Shown piece by piece: positions 34,543 through 44,655 of a stretch of DNA of 64,000 nucleotides; the stretch's first letter is position 1; every line of letters begins with the position of its first letter. Origin of the DNA: Apirhabdus apintestini (GTDB taxonomy: Bacteria; Pseudomonadota; Gammaproteobacteria; Enterobacterales; Enterobacteriaceae); assembly GCA_033977085.1 (NCBI GenBank), contig CP138906.1, positions 1,364,001 to 1,428,000 on the forward strand, given 5' to 3'. The notes beneath the pieces are model-generated. The model made no database searches, was not told where the DNA came from, and saw only the letters and a program-made list of their open reading frames with translations. The position numbers and the translations under genes are program-made.

Positions 34543-35166
34543 TTAACGGATATTCACATGGATGCCGTTTGTCACGTTATCGGCAAGGCGTACAACGTGA
34601 TAAATTACCTGCTTATTATGGGTTTTTATTTTACGCTTGATATTCCCTTTATGCGAAGAAACGGTTTTTGCTTTAATGTTCATTTTATCAGAAATTTGGA
34701 TGGTACCCTGTCCGGACATCCACATCCGCAGCATATTGGACTCCGTTTTGCTTAAAGAAAGTGTGGGTAGGTTAATTGAGTGGGTGCAACGCCCGGCCCG
34801 GGTTAGATAATCTTCAAGTAATGTATCGAGCGAAGCCGGAGTGATGGATTTTGAACTGAGTAATAGATTCTTTCTCACCATCAGGTATTCATTAAAATGG
34901 ATATTGGCAAGTGCCATAAAAATAATGAACAGTGTTCCAGGATGCTGATTGATGAGATCTTTTATTTGTCTGCTGGCAGACGTTTTATGTATAAAGCAGT
35001 CTTCATTAATGAAGACTACCTGTGGAAGCCAGGATGTGCATATCGCCTCCAGTTCGCCGATACTTTCTACGTTGGCTATCCGCCGCTCACGCACGCCGCG
35101 TTCGATTAAATAATCATTTAATCCCATGCGGGTATAGCTACAAACATCCATAATTACAGTTGACAT
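34543..35166 (-). CDS. rcsA: Transcriptional regulator RcsA
   Basis: 207 residues from MSTVIMDVCSYTRMGLNDYL; the start matches the E. coli protein, so the seven extra upstream codons are not used. The C-terminal LuxR-type DNA-binding domain is almost identical to E. coli (MWMSGQGTIQISDKMNIKAK, TVSSHKGNIKRKIKTHNKQV). RcsA pairs with RcsB to activate capsule and colanic acid genes and to repress flhDC. An RcsAB box for autoregulation lies about 195 bp upstream. Confidence 0.96.
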   Translation of the reverse strand: MSTVIMDVCSYTRMGLNDYLIERGVRERRIANVESIGELEAICTSWLPQVVFINEDCFIHKTSASRQIKDLINQHPGTLFIIFMALANIHFNEYLMVRKNLLLSSKSITPASLDTLLEDYLTRAGRCTHSINLPTLSLSKTESNMLRMWMSGQGTIQISDKMNIKAKTVSSHKGNIKRKIKTHNKQVIYHVVRLADNVTNGIHVNIR

Positions 35167-35359
35167 ATAAACCTCGAAATCATGCAATAACCGCTAAAAT
35201 TTAAGAGTGAAAAAATATAGATTTTACTTATTATTATGTTTTAAATTTGCGATGTTCTTTGTGGGGGTTATTTTCATCATTATTTCATTGTCACTATCAT
35301 CAAAATGCTCGCTGTATTTCTGGGGTACATACTATCCCGTAAAACAAAGTTTGATGTGC

Positions 35360-35373
35360 CTGGAAAGTTCTTA
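35360..35373 (-). promoter_or_regulatory. RcsAB box upstream of rcsA
   Basis: On the minus strand the sequence TAAGAACTTTCCAG matches the RcsAB consensus TAAGAATATTCCTA at 10 of 14 positions, with both half-sites recognisable. rcsA is autoactivated through such a box in E. coli. Confidence 0.65.
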
Positions 35374-35918
35374 AAGTTAGGTCGTCTTTTGTATCTGTGA
35401 GAGAACTAAAAACATTTTATTTTAAAAGGGTATTTTTTGATAAAGATTAATAATGGCTATATTGGCTTAGATAATTCCACATAATTAACGAGCGTTATTT
35501 TTGACGATGGATTTAGCTGCGGGCATTCGCTAATGCTAAAATATAAGCGTTTGATGCGCAGGCTACCGGTCAGTGCCAATAAACAAAATAAATAGCCCAC
35601 TGGCTTATAATTATGAGTCATAGCGCTGCGGTAATGCCTATCCCCTTTAAAAGGTGCGCAGGTAAATCTGGTATTTGCGAAATGTGCTTTATCTTGCTGA
35701 GGTAATGAATTAACCCTAACCATTTGCAGGTGTAATAAAGGACAAGCGTGCGGTGAAAAATTGGGCAATTTTGTCGCAGGCGTGCTCATTTGCTGGTAAA
35801 ACGCACCGTAAGCACCGTAAATAGACCGGTTCGATGTTCTTCAGGTACTTAATTGCGAGTCTGGCAGATGGGCAGCTTTAATGTCACAATATATTTTTTA
35901 TCGTGGTCAGGATGAATC
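35374..35918. other. Gap where K-12 carries flagellar region III
   Basis: About 545 bp without a convincing gene. In K-12 rcsA is followed by fliR and the fliE-fliR block before yedD is reached. Here yedD follows directly. I see no fli remnant. A 110-codon frame on the minus strand (35457-35789) has no family resemblance. Confidence 0.5.
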
Positions 35919-36349
35919 GTGAAAAAACTGTGTGTCATGCTGGCGCTGCTGGGCCTTTCCGGCTGCGTGCAAGTGGATAATTATCATGATGTCGTAAAAA
36001 CGCCGCCGCCGGCAGGGCTTGACGGCTACTGGCAGAGCGCGGGGCCGCAGAGTGAATTAGTCAGCCCTGAGGCTATTGCGAGTTTTATTGTTACTCCGCA
36101 AGGAGATACCTGGACTGCCGCCAGTGGCAGCGCGTGATTGCGCTTCCCGGCAAATTAATGCGCCGTGGGGATGTCTTGTATAACGTTACAAATACGCGTG
36201 ACGTATATTCCGTATCACGCAGCGGAGATACGCTTGAATATGCGGGAATGACGCTACAGCGCGTGGAGCGCCCTACGGATGAATGCGCCGACTGGCTAAA
36301 CCAGCATCCGCTAATTCCCTCTACATCTTCCAATAATCTTGCACAATAG
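35919..36349 (+). CDS. yedD: YedD lipoprotein (one frameshift)
   Basis: Signal peptide with lipobox MLALLGLSGC, then VQVDNYHDVVKTPPP and VSPEAIASFIVTPQGDT as in E. coli YedD. One C is missing near 36113; restoring it gives GDTLDCRQWQRVIALPGKL and joins the halves into 143 residues (137 in E. coli). Outer-membrane lipoprotein of unknown function. Confidence 0.9.
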
Positions 36350-36641
36350 CAGGCTTCTCAAGGCGAAGCAGCCTATCCTGCCTCAAATTAATACATCATA
36401 CGCCGGTGACTCTTTTTCAGGACCGGCATCACGTTTCCTTTCAAAAAAGCAGACTGGGCTACGCTAAAGGCGTAGCGCCATTCTTGACGACTCTGCAGCT
36501 GCGCGGAAGCTGCAGGTAAATAGCCTATGCGGTAATCTGAAATTCCCGGAAATAGACGCTATCGCTCTATTCTCACGGGAAGGTGCGGATAGCGCATTTT
36601 TACGTGCAGATAAAAACAAAAAACGCTATTTCGAGGATGTT

Positions 36642-37440
36642 ATGAAATTAACACGATGGGGACGCGCGGCCATAACGGGCGTGCTGGCGCTTACGCTGAC
36701 GGCGGGTATGAGCCTGAACACTTTTGCGGCGGGTAACTTACTGGATACCGTTAAGGCAAGCGGTACATTAAAAGTCGGCCTGGAAGGCACTTACCCTCCG
36801 TTTAGTTTCCAGGGTGAGGATGGCAAGCTCACCGGTTTTGAAGTGGAGTTTGCCCAGGCGCTCGCTCAGAGACTGGGTGTTAAAGCCTCATTAAAGCCAA
36901 CCCGATGGGATGGCATGCTGGCTTCACTGGATTCCAAACGTATCGATGTGGTTATCAATCAGGTTACGCTCTCCAAAGAACGTCAGCAGAAATATGACTT
37001 TTCTGAGCCATATACCGTATCGGGTATTCAAACGCTGGTAAAAAAGGAAATGAAAAGCAGATAACTAAAGCCAGCGATCTTAAAGATAAAAAAGTGGGCG
37101 TTGGTCTGGGAACTAACTACGAACTCTGGTTACGAGAAAATGTTCAGGGAGTAGATGTACGCACTTACGATGATGATGCGACAAAGTATCAGGATTTACG
37201 CATCGGGCGTATCGATGCGATTTTAATCGATCGCCTGGCGGCCCTCGACTTAGTAAAGAAAACGCATAACACGCTGGCAGTTGCGGGGCGCCTTTTTCAC
37301 GCCTCACCTCGGGCGTGGCATTACGCAAAGGAAACCCGGAAATGCTGGCGGCTATTAACCGGGCGATTGACGCAATGAAGCGGGATGGCTCCTTGGCAAA
37401 AATCTCTCAAAAATGGTTTGGCGAAGACGTCACGCAATAA
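36642..37440 (+). CDS. tcyJ: L-cystine-binding periplasmic protein TcyJ (FliY) (two frameshifts)
   Basis: Periplasmic binding protein of the cystine/diaminopimelate ABC transporter. Signal peptide ends MSLNTFAAG; mature part has the amino-acid binding signature LKVGLEGTYPPFSFQGEDGK and GFEVEFAQALAQ. Breaks lie near 37047 (A-run one short) and 37290 (G-run one short); both repairs give 266 residues, exactly the E. coli length. The frame ends KWFGEDVTQ. In K-12 it follows fliAZ, which are absent here. The transport operon continues with dcyD, tcyL and tcyN. Confidence 0.94.
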
Positions 37441-37446
37441 TCGCTT

Positions 37447-37477
37447 AGCCAGGAGGCGGTAATAATGTCTCCTGGCT
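37447..37477 (+). terminator. Hairpin after tcyJ
   Basis: AGCCAGGAG and CTCCTGGCT form a perfect 9-bp stem with a 13-base loop, 7 bp after the tcyJ stop. There is no T-run, so attenuation or mRNA stabilisation is as likely as termination. This would allow more binding protein than permease to be made. Confidence 0.55.
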
Positions 37478-37671
37478 GGCTATAGGTTGTTACGTGGCAA
37501 CAACGCCAGCGAGTGATGGAACGAAAAAGGGCTTCACAATACCCTGCACGGAAAGCGGCCTGGAATGGCGAAAACGCGCCATTCAGACTATAACCATAAA
37601 TAATATGCGGACTTTCGTTGCGACTTAATGCGTTCTACATCGTATCGAAAAGGGGAGTATCAGGAGAGAAG

Positions 37672-37965
37672 ATGGACGCGGCATTATTGCTGGTTGTAAT
37701 AGTCATTATTATTCCTGTGATTGGGTTAATCGTACTGTACGTTCCTTCAGTGGATAGTCGTATGGAAGAAAACTGGATGGCGCTGCCTGAACGGGGCCAG
37801 TACCTGATGATATATCCGGATGCGCTAAGCGATTCTCACCCTATTTGCCATCAATGCTTTTCATCGCGCACTTTAAACGTCGGCTATCGTCATGCGAAAG
37901 ATAAGCGGCGAATGGTGATCTGCCAGGCGTGTAAGCGGCAACTATGGCGGGAATCTGCACTATGA
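37672..37965 (+). CDS. Small membrane-anchored zinc-ribbon protein, unknown
   Basis: 97 residues from ATG 37672, with AGGAGA 7 bases upstream; longer upstream frames lack such a site. One N-terminal transmembrane helix (residues 4-24, ALLLVVIVIIIPVIGLIVLY) is followed by a cytoplasmic part with two CxxC pairs, C59-C62 (CHQC) and C84-C87 (CQAC), a zinc-ribbon pattern, and a basic tail. I do not recognise the family. It sits between tcyJ and dcyD, which are neighbours in K-12. Confidence 0.75.
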   Translation: MDAALLLVVIVIIIPVIGLIVLYVPSVDSRMEENWMALPERGQYLMIYPDALSDSHPICHQCFSSRTLNVGYRHAKDKRRMVICQACKRQLWRESAL

Positions 37966-38016
37966 ACCCGCCTCTTCACCGCCGGACGAATCGGACTGAT
38001 TTTTACTGGAGATTAC

Positions 38017-39003
38017 ATGACGCTGGCACGGCTCGCTGAGTATCCCCGCATTGAATTAGTGGGAGGTCCGACACCGCTGCAGCGGCTATCTCGTCTTTCT
38101 GATTATCTGGGACGAGAAATTTATATTAAACGGGATGACGTGATGGCCGTTGCCCCGGGTGGAAATAAGCTGCGTAAGCTGGAGTTTCTGGCGGCGGCCG
38201 CTCTGAATGAAGGGGCGGATACTCTACTGACAGCCGGGGCGATTCAATCTAATCACGTTCGGCAAACGGCGGCCGTTGCGGCACGATTAGGCATGCACTG
38301 CGTCGCGCTGCTTGAAAACCCAGCCGGAATACAGGCAGCGAATTATCTTTCCAACGGCAACCGCCTGCTATTCGATCTTTATCACGTTGAATCGATTTAC
38401 TGTGAAGCGTTAAACCATCCGGAGGAACGGCTTGCAGAACAGGCTACGCGGCTCGAAGCGCAGGGATTTCGCCCGTTTATCATCCCGCCGGGCGGGTCAA
38501 ATCCTCTCGGCGCGCTGGGATATGTTGCCTGCGCGCAGGAAATTGCCGCACAGTGTGCCGGATGGCTGGCGCCCGCCGCCGTGATTGTTGCCTCCGGCAG
38601 TGCCGGAACCCAGGCCGGGCTGGGTGTGGGAATGGCGTCCGTTATGCCTGACACTCCCGTGATTGGCGTGACCGTATCTCGGGATGCCACGGCCCAGTCC
38701 GGGCGAGTTTCCGCTCTACAGCAATCCACCGCGGCACTGCTTTCACTAAAGGCGCCCGCGAAAATCACGCTATGGGATTCCTGGTACTCTCCGGGCTACG
38801 GAATACCGAGCGATGCAGGGAATGCGGCAGTGAAGTTATTAGCCCGGCTAGAGGGCGTTTTGCTGGACCCGGTGTATACCGGCAAAGCGATGGCTGGCTT
38901 AATCGAAGGCCTTGAGCAGGCGCGTTTCCCGTGCCACGGGCCGCTACTGTTTATTCATACCGGCGGCGCTCCGGCGCTTTTTGCCTATCATCCCATGAGT
39001 TAA
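38017..39003 (+). CDS. dcyD: D-cysteine desulfhydrase DcyD
   Basis: 328 residues, intact. PLP enzyme that splits D-cysteine to pyruvate, H2S and ammonia. The PLP lysine is K51 in PGGNKLRKLEF, followed by TAGAIQSNHVRQTAAVAA and VASGSAGTQAGLGVG as in E. coli. Lies in the cystine-transport operon, which implies that it handles imported D-cyst(e)ine. Confidence 0.95.
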   Translation: MTLARLAEYPRIELVGGPTPLQRLSRLSDYLGREIYIKRDDVMAVAPGGNKLRKLEFLAAAALNEGADTLLTAGAIQSNHVRQTAAVAARLGMHCVALLENPAGIQAANYLSNGNRLLFDLYHVESIYCEALNHPEERLAEQATRLEAQGFRPFIIPPGGSNPLGALGYVACAQEIAAQCAGWLAPAAVIVASGSAGTQAGLGVGMASVMPDTPVIGVTVSRDATAQSGRVSALQQSTAALLSLKAPAKITLWDSWYSPGYGIPSDAGNAAVKLLARLEGVLLDPVYTGKAMAGLIEGLEQARFPCHGPLLFIHTGGAPALFAYHPMS

Positions 39004-39048
39004 TTATTTTCCTCGCAAGTCTGCGGGGAGGCATCAGGATATCTTCCC

Positions 39049-39716
39049 ATGCAAAACAGTGTGCAATCGATTATAGACGCCTTACCTTTTTTACTTCATG
39101 GCGCGGTATTTACGCTTCAATTAAGCATTGCAGGTATGTTTTTTGGTTTATTACTCGGCTTTTTACTGGCCTTAATGCGCCTGTCAGGGTTTTGGGTGCT
39201 GTCATGGCCGGCGCGATTTTATATTTCTCTATTTCGCGGGACGCCGCTGATTGCTCAGTTATTTATGATTTATTACGGTTTACCGCAATTTGGTATCGAA
39301 CTGGATCCTATTCCTGCGGCGATGATCGGCCTTTCATTGAATATGGCGGCGTACGCGGCAGAAACGCTGCGTGCGGCAATTGCGTCCGTGGATAAAGGAC
39401 AAAAAGAGGCCGCCGCCAGTCTTGGTATGACGAAGTGGCAAATATTACGTCGGGCTATATTACCGCAGGCAGGGCGCGTAGCGCTGCCGCCGCTTAGCAA
39501 TAGTTTTATCGGGCTGGTTAAAGATACGTCGCTGGCCGCGACTATTCAGGTACCAGAATTATTCCGGCAGGCGCAGCTAATTACCTCGCGTACCCTGGAG
39601 GTATTTACTATGTATTTGGCGGCATCATTGATTTATTGGGTATGGCAAGTGCGTTATCCGTCTTACAAAACTACTTTGAACGCCAGCTAAGTCGCCAGGA
39701 GAGGGAACAGAAATGA
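39049..39716 (+). CDS. tcyL: L-cystine ABC permease TcyL (YecS) (one frameshift at the end)
   Basis: Inner-membrane permease of the HisM/GlnP family with the EAA loop KEAAASLGMTKWQILRRAILPQA. Near 39645 one base is missing (YWVWQ...); restoring it gives ASALSVLQNYFERQLSRQE and 222 residues, the E. coli length, with the stop overlapping the tcyN start (ATGA). This overlap confirms the repaired frame. Confidence 0.94.
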
Positions 39717-40497
39717 GCGCCATCACGATTACGCATTTGGTAAAAACATTTCACGGGCAGCGCGTGTTACATGACATTCAGCTCGACGTTCAACCGGGGA
39801 AGTGGTGGCGATTATCGGACCCAGTGGTTCCGGGAAAACCACGCTGCTGCGCAGTATTAATCTTCTTGAAACGCCGGATAGCGGCATTATTTGCGTGGGG
39901 GATATCACGATTGATGCTGACAAACCGTTAAAAAAGCAGCAAAAGCTTATTCGCAAATTGCGTCAGCGGGTGGGATTTGTATTTCAGAGCTTTAATCTTT
40001 TTCCTCACCGGACCGTGCTTGAGAATATTATCGAAGGGCCGATTATCGTCAAAGGAGAACCCCGGCAGGCGGCGGTTGAGCAGGCGATGTCTCTGCTTGA
40101 GAAAGTCGGGCTTAAAAATAAAGCGTCAAGCTTTCCTCAACGTTTGTCCGGTGGGCAACAGCAGCGCGTTGCGATTGCGCGTGCTTTAGCAATGCGCCCG
40201 GAAGTTATTCTGTTTGATGAGCCGACTTCAGCGCTCGATCCCGAACTGGTGGGCGAGGTGCTGAATACGCTACGTCACCTTGCTGCGGAAAAGCGTACTA
40301 TGGTGATTGTTACTCATGAAATGAATTTCGCGCGTGAGGTAGCTGACCGCGCGATTTTTATGGATGAAGGTCGTATTGTTGAGCAGGGCGCGGCGCAGGA
40401 TCTGTTTTTACATCCGCAGCACCAGCGAACGCGGCAGTTTTTGGCGAAGTTTCAGAGTGGCTTTGACAGCGCGAGTGATATCAGCGGAAAAATATAG
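39713..40497 (+). CDS. tcyN: L-cystine ABC ATPase TcyN (YecC) (one frameshift)
   Basis: ATPase subunit of the cystine transporter. Walker A GPSGSGKTTLL, signature LSGGQQQRVAIARAL, Walker B VILFDEPTSALDPE, H-loop VIVTHEM. The G-run near 39797-39802 is one base short; restoring it gives PGEVVAIIGPSGSGK and 261 residues. Starts with ATG 39713 overlapping tcyL. Confidence 0.94.
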
Positions 40498-40841
40498 TCG
40501 TGGGCTAAAATCGCAGGCGCAAACGTCACATCGAACATTTTAAATGAGCGGTAGGATGTGTGAGGGGTATTTTTAACGGCACCGGTTCGCTATGCTGAAA
40601 TGAAACGGTGAGCGTCAGAAAGGCTGGCGTCATTTTATTTGTGGTGGTTAATCAATGTCCCTGATGAACACATTCTTTTATCGTGTTCCAGCAAAGGCGA
40701 TTAGCAATTTCAATAGTAGCGCGCAGGAGCAATGAAATGCCGGTTAAAAATATCCATCGATATTTTATATTGATGAGTTGAATGTTTCGCGGGTGGGCGT
40801 GATGTAATTGTTTAGCATTGTTCATGCTTTACCATGAATGG
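40498..40841. other. Gap where K-12 carries sdiA
   Basis: About 340 bp with no gene. In E. coli sdiA, the LuxR-type acyl-homoserine-lactone receptor, lies between tcyN and yecF. No remnant is visible here. Confidence 0.55.
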
Positions 40842-40865
40842 CGCTGAAGGCAGAGGCCTTCAGCG
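40842..40865 (-). terminator. Hairpin after yecF
   Basis: CGCTGAAGGC and its complement form a perfect 10-bp stem with loop AGAG, 6 bp beyond the yecF stop. There is no T-run on the far side in the yecF direction, so its strength as a terminator is uncertain. Confidence 0.5.
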
Positions 40866-40871
40866 TAAAAA

Positions 40872-41096
40872 TTATTGGCGGTAAGCTTGTTTAATTTGCT
40901 GGACGGTTTGCGTAAAAGCATCAGCCTGAGACTTATCCGCCATTTGCGCGATTTCCTTTTCCATTTTGACGATGACTTTGCCCGCGTCAGCCTGGCCCAT
41001 AGCTTTAAGCATTTGTGTAAAAAGCGCTTTTAGACAGCTTACTTCCATAGCCAATTGCTGAGCGTTATCAGCGGTGGAAAAATCAGGCGTACTCAT
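40872..41096 (-). CDS. yecF: YecF family protein (DUF2594)
   Basis: 74 residues, intact: MSTPDFSTADNAQQLAMEVS, then LKAMGQADAGKVIVKMEKEI and the end QQIKQAYRQ, all as in E. coli YecF. Soluble and helical; function unknown. Divergent from uvrY. Confidence 0.93.
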   Translation of the reverse strand: MSTPDFSTADNAQQLAMEVSCLKALFTQMLKAMGQADAGKVIVKMEKEIAQMADKSQADAFTQTVQQIKQAYRQ

Positions 41097-41570
41097 TAGA
41101 TTCCTCTTCTTCTTTTCGGAGATACCGCGCTTTACGACGGCATATATTTCATGCGCGGCAGTATACCATAAGTACAGAAAAATCTATTATCGGCGGGCTG
41201 AGGGCACGATTTTTTAACACAAGGTGTTTTGCAATAGTGGGAGTGATAAGTTACTTTGGAGAGGTTGCATCTGTTTTTATTGTTTTAATCCGGTTTACTC
41301 CAGGTTAATTAATGGTAATACAAATAGATGCGTAAATAGGTGACGCTGTTAATATAAAATAATTCATTTGACTAATATGTGCGTTGGTATGCATAACTAT
41401 TTTATCTGGTCCGTGCCGGACAAGGCTAACGACCAGTGAAAATGTCAAAATAGTTACGCATTTACACATATTGCTGTGCGTAAAATTTGCATTTTAAAAG
41501 TGACTTAAAAAAAGTTAATATATGACAAATTAACTATCAGCAGCGTTATCCCCTTTCTGGAGACATATTT
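41097..41570. other. Intergenic yecF-uvrY
   Basis: 470 bp, AT-rich, divergent promoters expected. No gene or well-defined operator was recognised. Confidence 0.4.
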
Positions 41571-42227
41571 TTGATCAACATCCTTCTTGTTGATGACCAC
41601 GAACTGGTGCGCGCAGGGATACGACGCATCCTGGAAGATATTAAAGGTATTAAAGTGATCGGTGAGGCCAACTATGGTGAAGACGCCGTGAAGTTCTGCC
41701 GTAATACTCCCGTGGATGTGGTTCTGATGGACATGAATATGCCGGGTATCGGCGGCCTTGAGGCGACGCGAAAAATCGCGCGTGCCTGCAGTGACACTAA
41801 AGTGATTATGCTTACTGTACACACTGAAAATCCGCTGCCGGCAAAAGTAATGCAGGCAGGTGCTGCAGGCTATTTAAGCAAAGGCGCAGCGCCACAGGAA
41901 GTGGTCAGCGCGATTCGCTCTGTGCATTCCGGGCAGCGCTATATTGCCTCTGATATCGCACAGCAAATGGCGCTGAGCCAGATTGAGCCAGCGAAAACGG
42001 CATCGCCCTTCGCCAGTTTATCTGAGCGTGAACTGCAAATTATGCTTATGATTACCCGTGGTCAAAAAGTGAATGAAATTTCTGAGCAGCTAAACCTTAG
42101 CCCTAAAACGGTCAATAGCTATCGTTATCGTATGTTCAGCAAACTCAATATCAGTGGCGATGTAGAGTTAACCCATCTTGCCATTCGTCATGGCCTGTGT
42201 AGCGCGGAGACATTATCAGATCAGTGA
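41571..42227 (+). CDS. uvrY: Response regulator UvrY (BarA partner)
   Basis: 218 residues, intact, start TTG 41571 as in E. coli. Receiver domain with LLVDDHELVRAG, phospho-Asp 54 in VVLMDMNMPG, and Lys in GYLSKGAAP; C-terminal LuxR-type domain (SERELQIMLMITRGQKVNEI, LSPKTVNSYRYRMFSKL). Activates CsrB/CsrC RNAs. Its stop overlaps the uvrC start, as in E. coli. Confidence 0.97.
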   Translation: MINILLVDDHELVRAGIRRILEDIKGIKVIGEANYGEDAVKFCRNTPVDVVLMDMNMPGIGGLEATRKIARACSDTKVIMLTVHTENPLPAKVMQAGAAGYLSKGAAPQEVVSAIRSVHSGQRYIASDIAQQMALSQIEPAKTASPFASLSERELQIMLMITRGQKVNEISEQLNLSPKTVNSYRYRMFSKLNISGDVELTHLAIRHGLCSAETLSDQ

Positions 42228-44051
42228 AAGATGCGTTTGATGCTAAAGCCTTCCTGAGAACAGTCACCAGTAAACCTGGCGTTTATCGCATGTATGATGA
42301 ACGGGAGACGGTGATTTACGTCGGGAAGGCTAAAGATCTAAAAAGCGCCTCTCAAGCTATTTTCGCAGCCATCTGGCGAGCCGTAAAACGGAAGCGCTGG
42401 TTGCGCAAATCCATCATATCGATGTAACGGTCACGCATACAGAAACAGAAGCACTATTGCTTGAGCATAACTATATCAAGCTCTATCAGCCGCGCTATAA
42501 CGTGCTTCTGCGTGACGACAAATCTTATCCTTTCATCTTTTTAAGCGCTGATCCTCACCAGCGCCTGGCGATACATCGCGGCGCAAAACATGCTAAAGGT
42601 GAGTATTTTGGTCCTTTCCCTAATGGTTACGCCGTTCGGGAGACACTCATGTTATTACAAAAGATTTTTCCCATACGCCAGTGTGAGAATAGCGTTTATC
42701 GCAATCGTTCCCGGCCCTGCCTGCAGTACCAAATTGGTCGCTGTCTGGGGCCGTGCGTTGCCGGTCTGGTCAGTGAAGAAGAATACGCCCGTCAGGTTGA
42801 CTATGTGCGCCTATTTTTAATGGGGAAAGACGATCAGGTTATTAATCGCCTGATATCCCGCATGGAGTCCGCCAGCGCTAGCCTGGAGTTTGAAGAAGCA
42901 GCGCGGGTGCGCGATCAGATTCAGGCGGTGCGACAAGTTACAGAAAAGCAGTTCGTTTCTAACGGTGGTGACGATTTAGACGTGATTGGCGTGGCCTATG
43001 ATGCCGGAATGGCGTGCGTTCACGTGTTATTTATCCGTCAGGGGAAAGTCCTGGGAGCCGGAGTTATTTCCCGAAAGTGCCTGCCGATACGGCGCTCGAC
43101 GAAGTTGTTGAGACCTTTATCGGGCAATTTTACCTGCAAGGAAGCCAGATGCGCACGCTGCCAGGGAAATACTGCTTGATTATGCGCTTACGGATAAAAC
43201 GGTTCTGGAAGGCTCGCTGAGTGAGCAGGCGGGTCGACGAATCTATTTACAGACGCGTCCTCGCGGAGACAGAGCGCGCTATTTAAAACTTGCGCGCACC
43301 AACGCCGCCACGGCGCTGGTGACGAAACTCTCGCAGCACTCTACAATTACACAGCGCCTGCGTGCGCTGGCCCAGTGCTCGGCAGGCATGAGATACGCAG
43401 GATGGAGTGTTTTGACATCAGCCACACAATGGGTGAACAAACTATTGCCTCCTGCGTGGTTTTCGATGCCGATGGACCGCTGCGCGCTGAATATCGCCGC
43501 TATAATATTGAAGGCATTACGCCAGGCGATGATTATGCCGCAATGAATCAGGTATTACGCCGGCGCTATGGAAAAGCGCTGGAGGACAGCAAAATACCCG
43601 ATATCATTGTGATTGATGGCGGTAAAGGGCAACTGGCGCAGGCAAAAGCGGTATTTAATGAGCCGGACGTTGAGTGGTATAAGCGGCATCCTCTTTTATT
43701 AGGCGTTGCCAAAGGAAGCGATCGTAAAGCGGGCCTGGAAACGCTGTTTCTGGAACCTGAAGGGGAGGGTTTTGCCCTGCCGCCTGATTCGCCCGCGCTC
43801 CACGTTATTCAACATATACGCGATGAGTCTCACGATCATGCGATTGCCGGGCACCGCAAAAGAGAGCCAAGGTGAAAAACACCAGTGCGCTGGAAACTAT
43901 CGAAGGGATTGGACCTAAACGGCGGCAAATGCTTCTCAAATATATGGGAGGATTGCAGCCGTTAAAGAACGCTAGTATTGAAGAGATTGCAAAAGTGCCG
44001 GGAATATCCCAAACACTTGCAGAAAAGATCTACTACGCATTGAAACATTAA
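42224..44051 (+). CDS. uvrC: Excinuclease ABC subunit C (five frameshifts)
   Basis: Endonuclease that cuts on both sides of DNA lesions. GIY-YIG domain (KPGVYRMYDE, VIYVGKAKDLK), the UVR motif (LEFEEAARVRDQIQAV), the C-terminal RNase-H-like domain (ECFDISHTMGEQ, VIDGGKGQLAQAK) and tandem HhH motifs (LETIEGIGPKRRQMLLKYMG, AKVPGISQTLAEKIY). One base is missing near 42345, 43052, 43164, 43375 and 43866. With all five restored the gene encodes 610 residues, the E. coli length. Start GTG 42224 overlaps uvrY. Confidence 0.95.
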
Positions 44052-44106
44052 AGGCTATGTAGCAACATAGACATAATTTCACTGATGACAGACAGTTAGC
44101 GGCGCT

Positions 44107-44655
44107 ATGCAACTCAATATTCCAACTTTACTCACGCTCTTTCGCGTAGTTCTTATTCCTTTCTTTGTGCTGGCGTTTTATCTGCCATTTCACTGGGCAC
44201 CTTTTCTCTGTGCGCTCATATTTTGTCTCGCTGCTATAACCGATTGGTTTGATGGATTTTTGGCGCGCCGCTGGAATCAAAGTACGCGATTTGGCGCATT
44301 TTTAGATCCCGTAGCCGATAAAGTGATGGTGGCAATTGCGCTGGTGCTAGTGGTGCAGCACTACCATAGCTGGTGGGTCACGTTACCGGCTGCAACGATG
44401 ATCGCACGTGAAATCATTATTTCTGCCCTGAGAGAATGGATGGCTGAGATTGGAAAACGCAGCAGCGTTGCCGTCTCCTGGATCGGCAAAGTGAAGACCA
44501 CCGCGCAAATGCTGGCACTGATAGGAATGCTATGGCGTCCGAATCAAACGATAGAATATGCTGGCATCGCGCTGTTTTTTGTCGCAGCGCTTTTAACTTT
44601 CTGGTCTATGTTCCAGTATCTCAATGCCGCGCGCGGCGATTTGCTTGAGCCATGA
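44107..44655 (+). CDS. pgsA: Phosphatidylglycerophosphate synthase PgsA
   Basis: 182 residues, intact, the E. coli length. CDP-alcohol phosphatidyltransferase motif DWFDGFLARRWNQSTRFGAF with DPVADK is complete. Several membrane segments. Makes the precursor of phosphatidylglycerol and cardiolipin at the inner membrane. Follows uvrC and precedes the tRNA cluster, as in E. coli. Confidence 0.97.
   Translation: MQLNIPTLLTLFRVVLIPFFVLAFYLPFHWAPFLCALIFCLAAITDWFDGFLARRWNQSTRFGAFLDPVADKVMVAIALVLVVQHYHSWWVTLPAATMIAREIIISALREWMAEIGKRSSVAVSWIGKVKTTAQMLALIGMLWRPNQTIEYAGIALFFVAALLTFWSMFQYLNAARGDLLEP

Noticed and set aside
35457..35789. A 110-codon minus-strand frame upstream of rcsA.
   Set aside because: No ribosome site, no family resemblance, odd composition; it lies in a gap left by a deletion.
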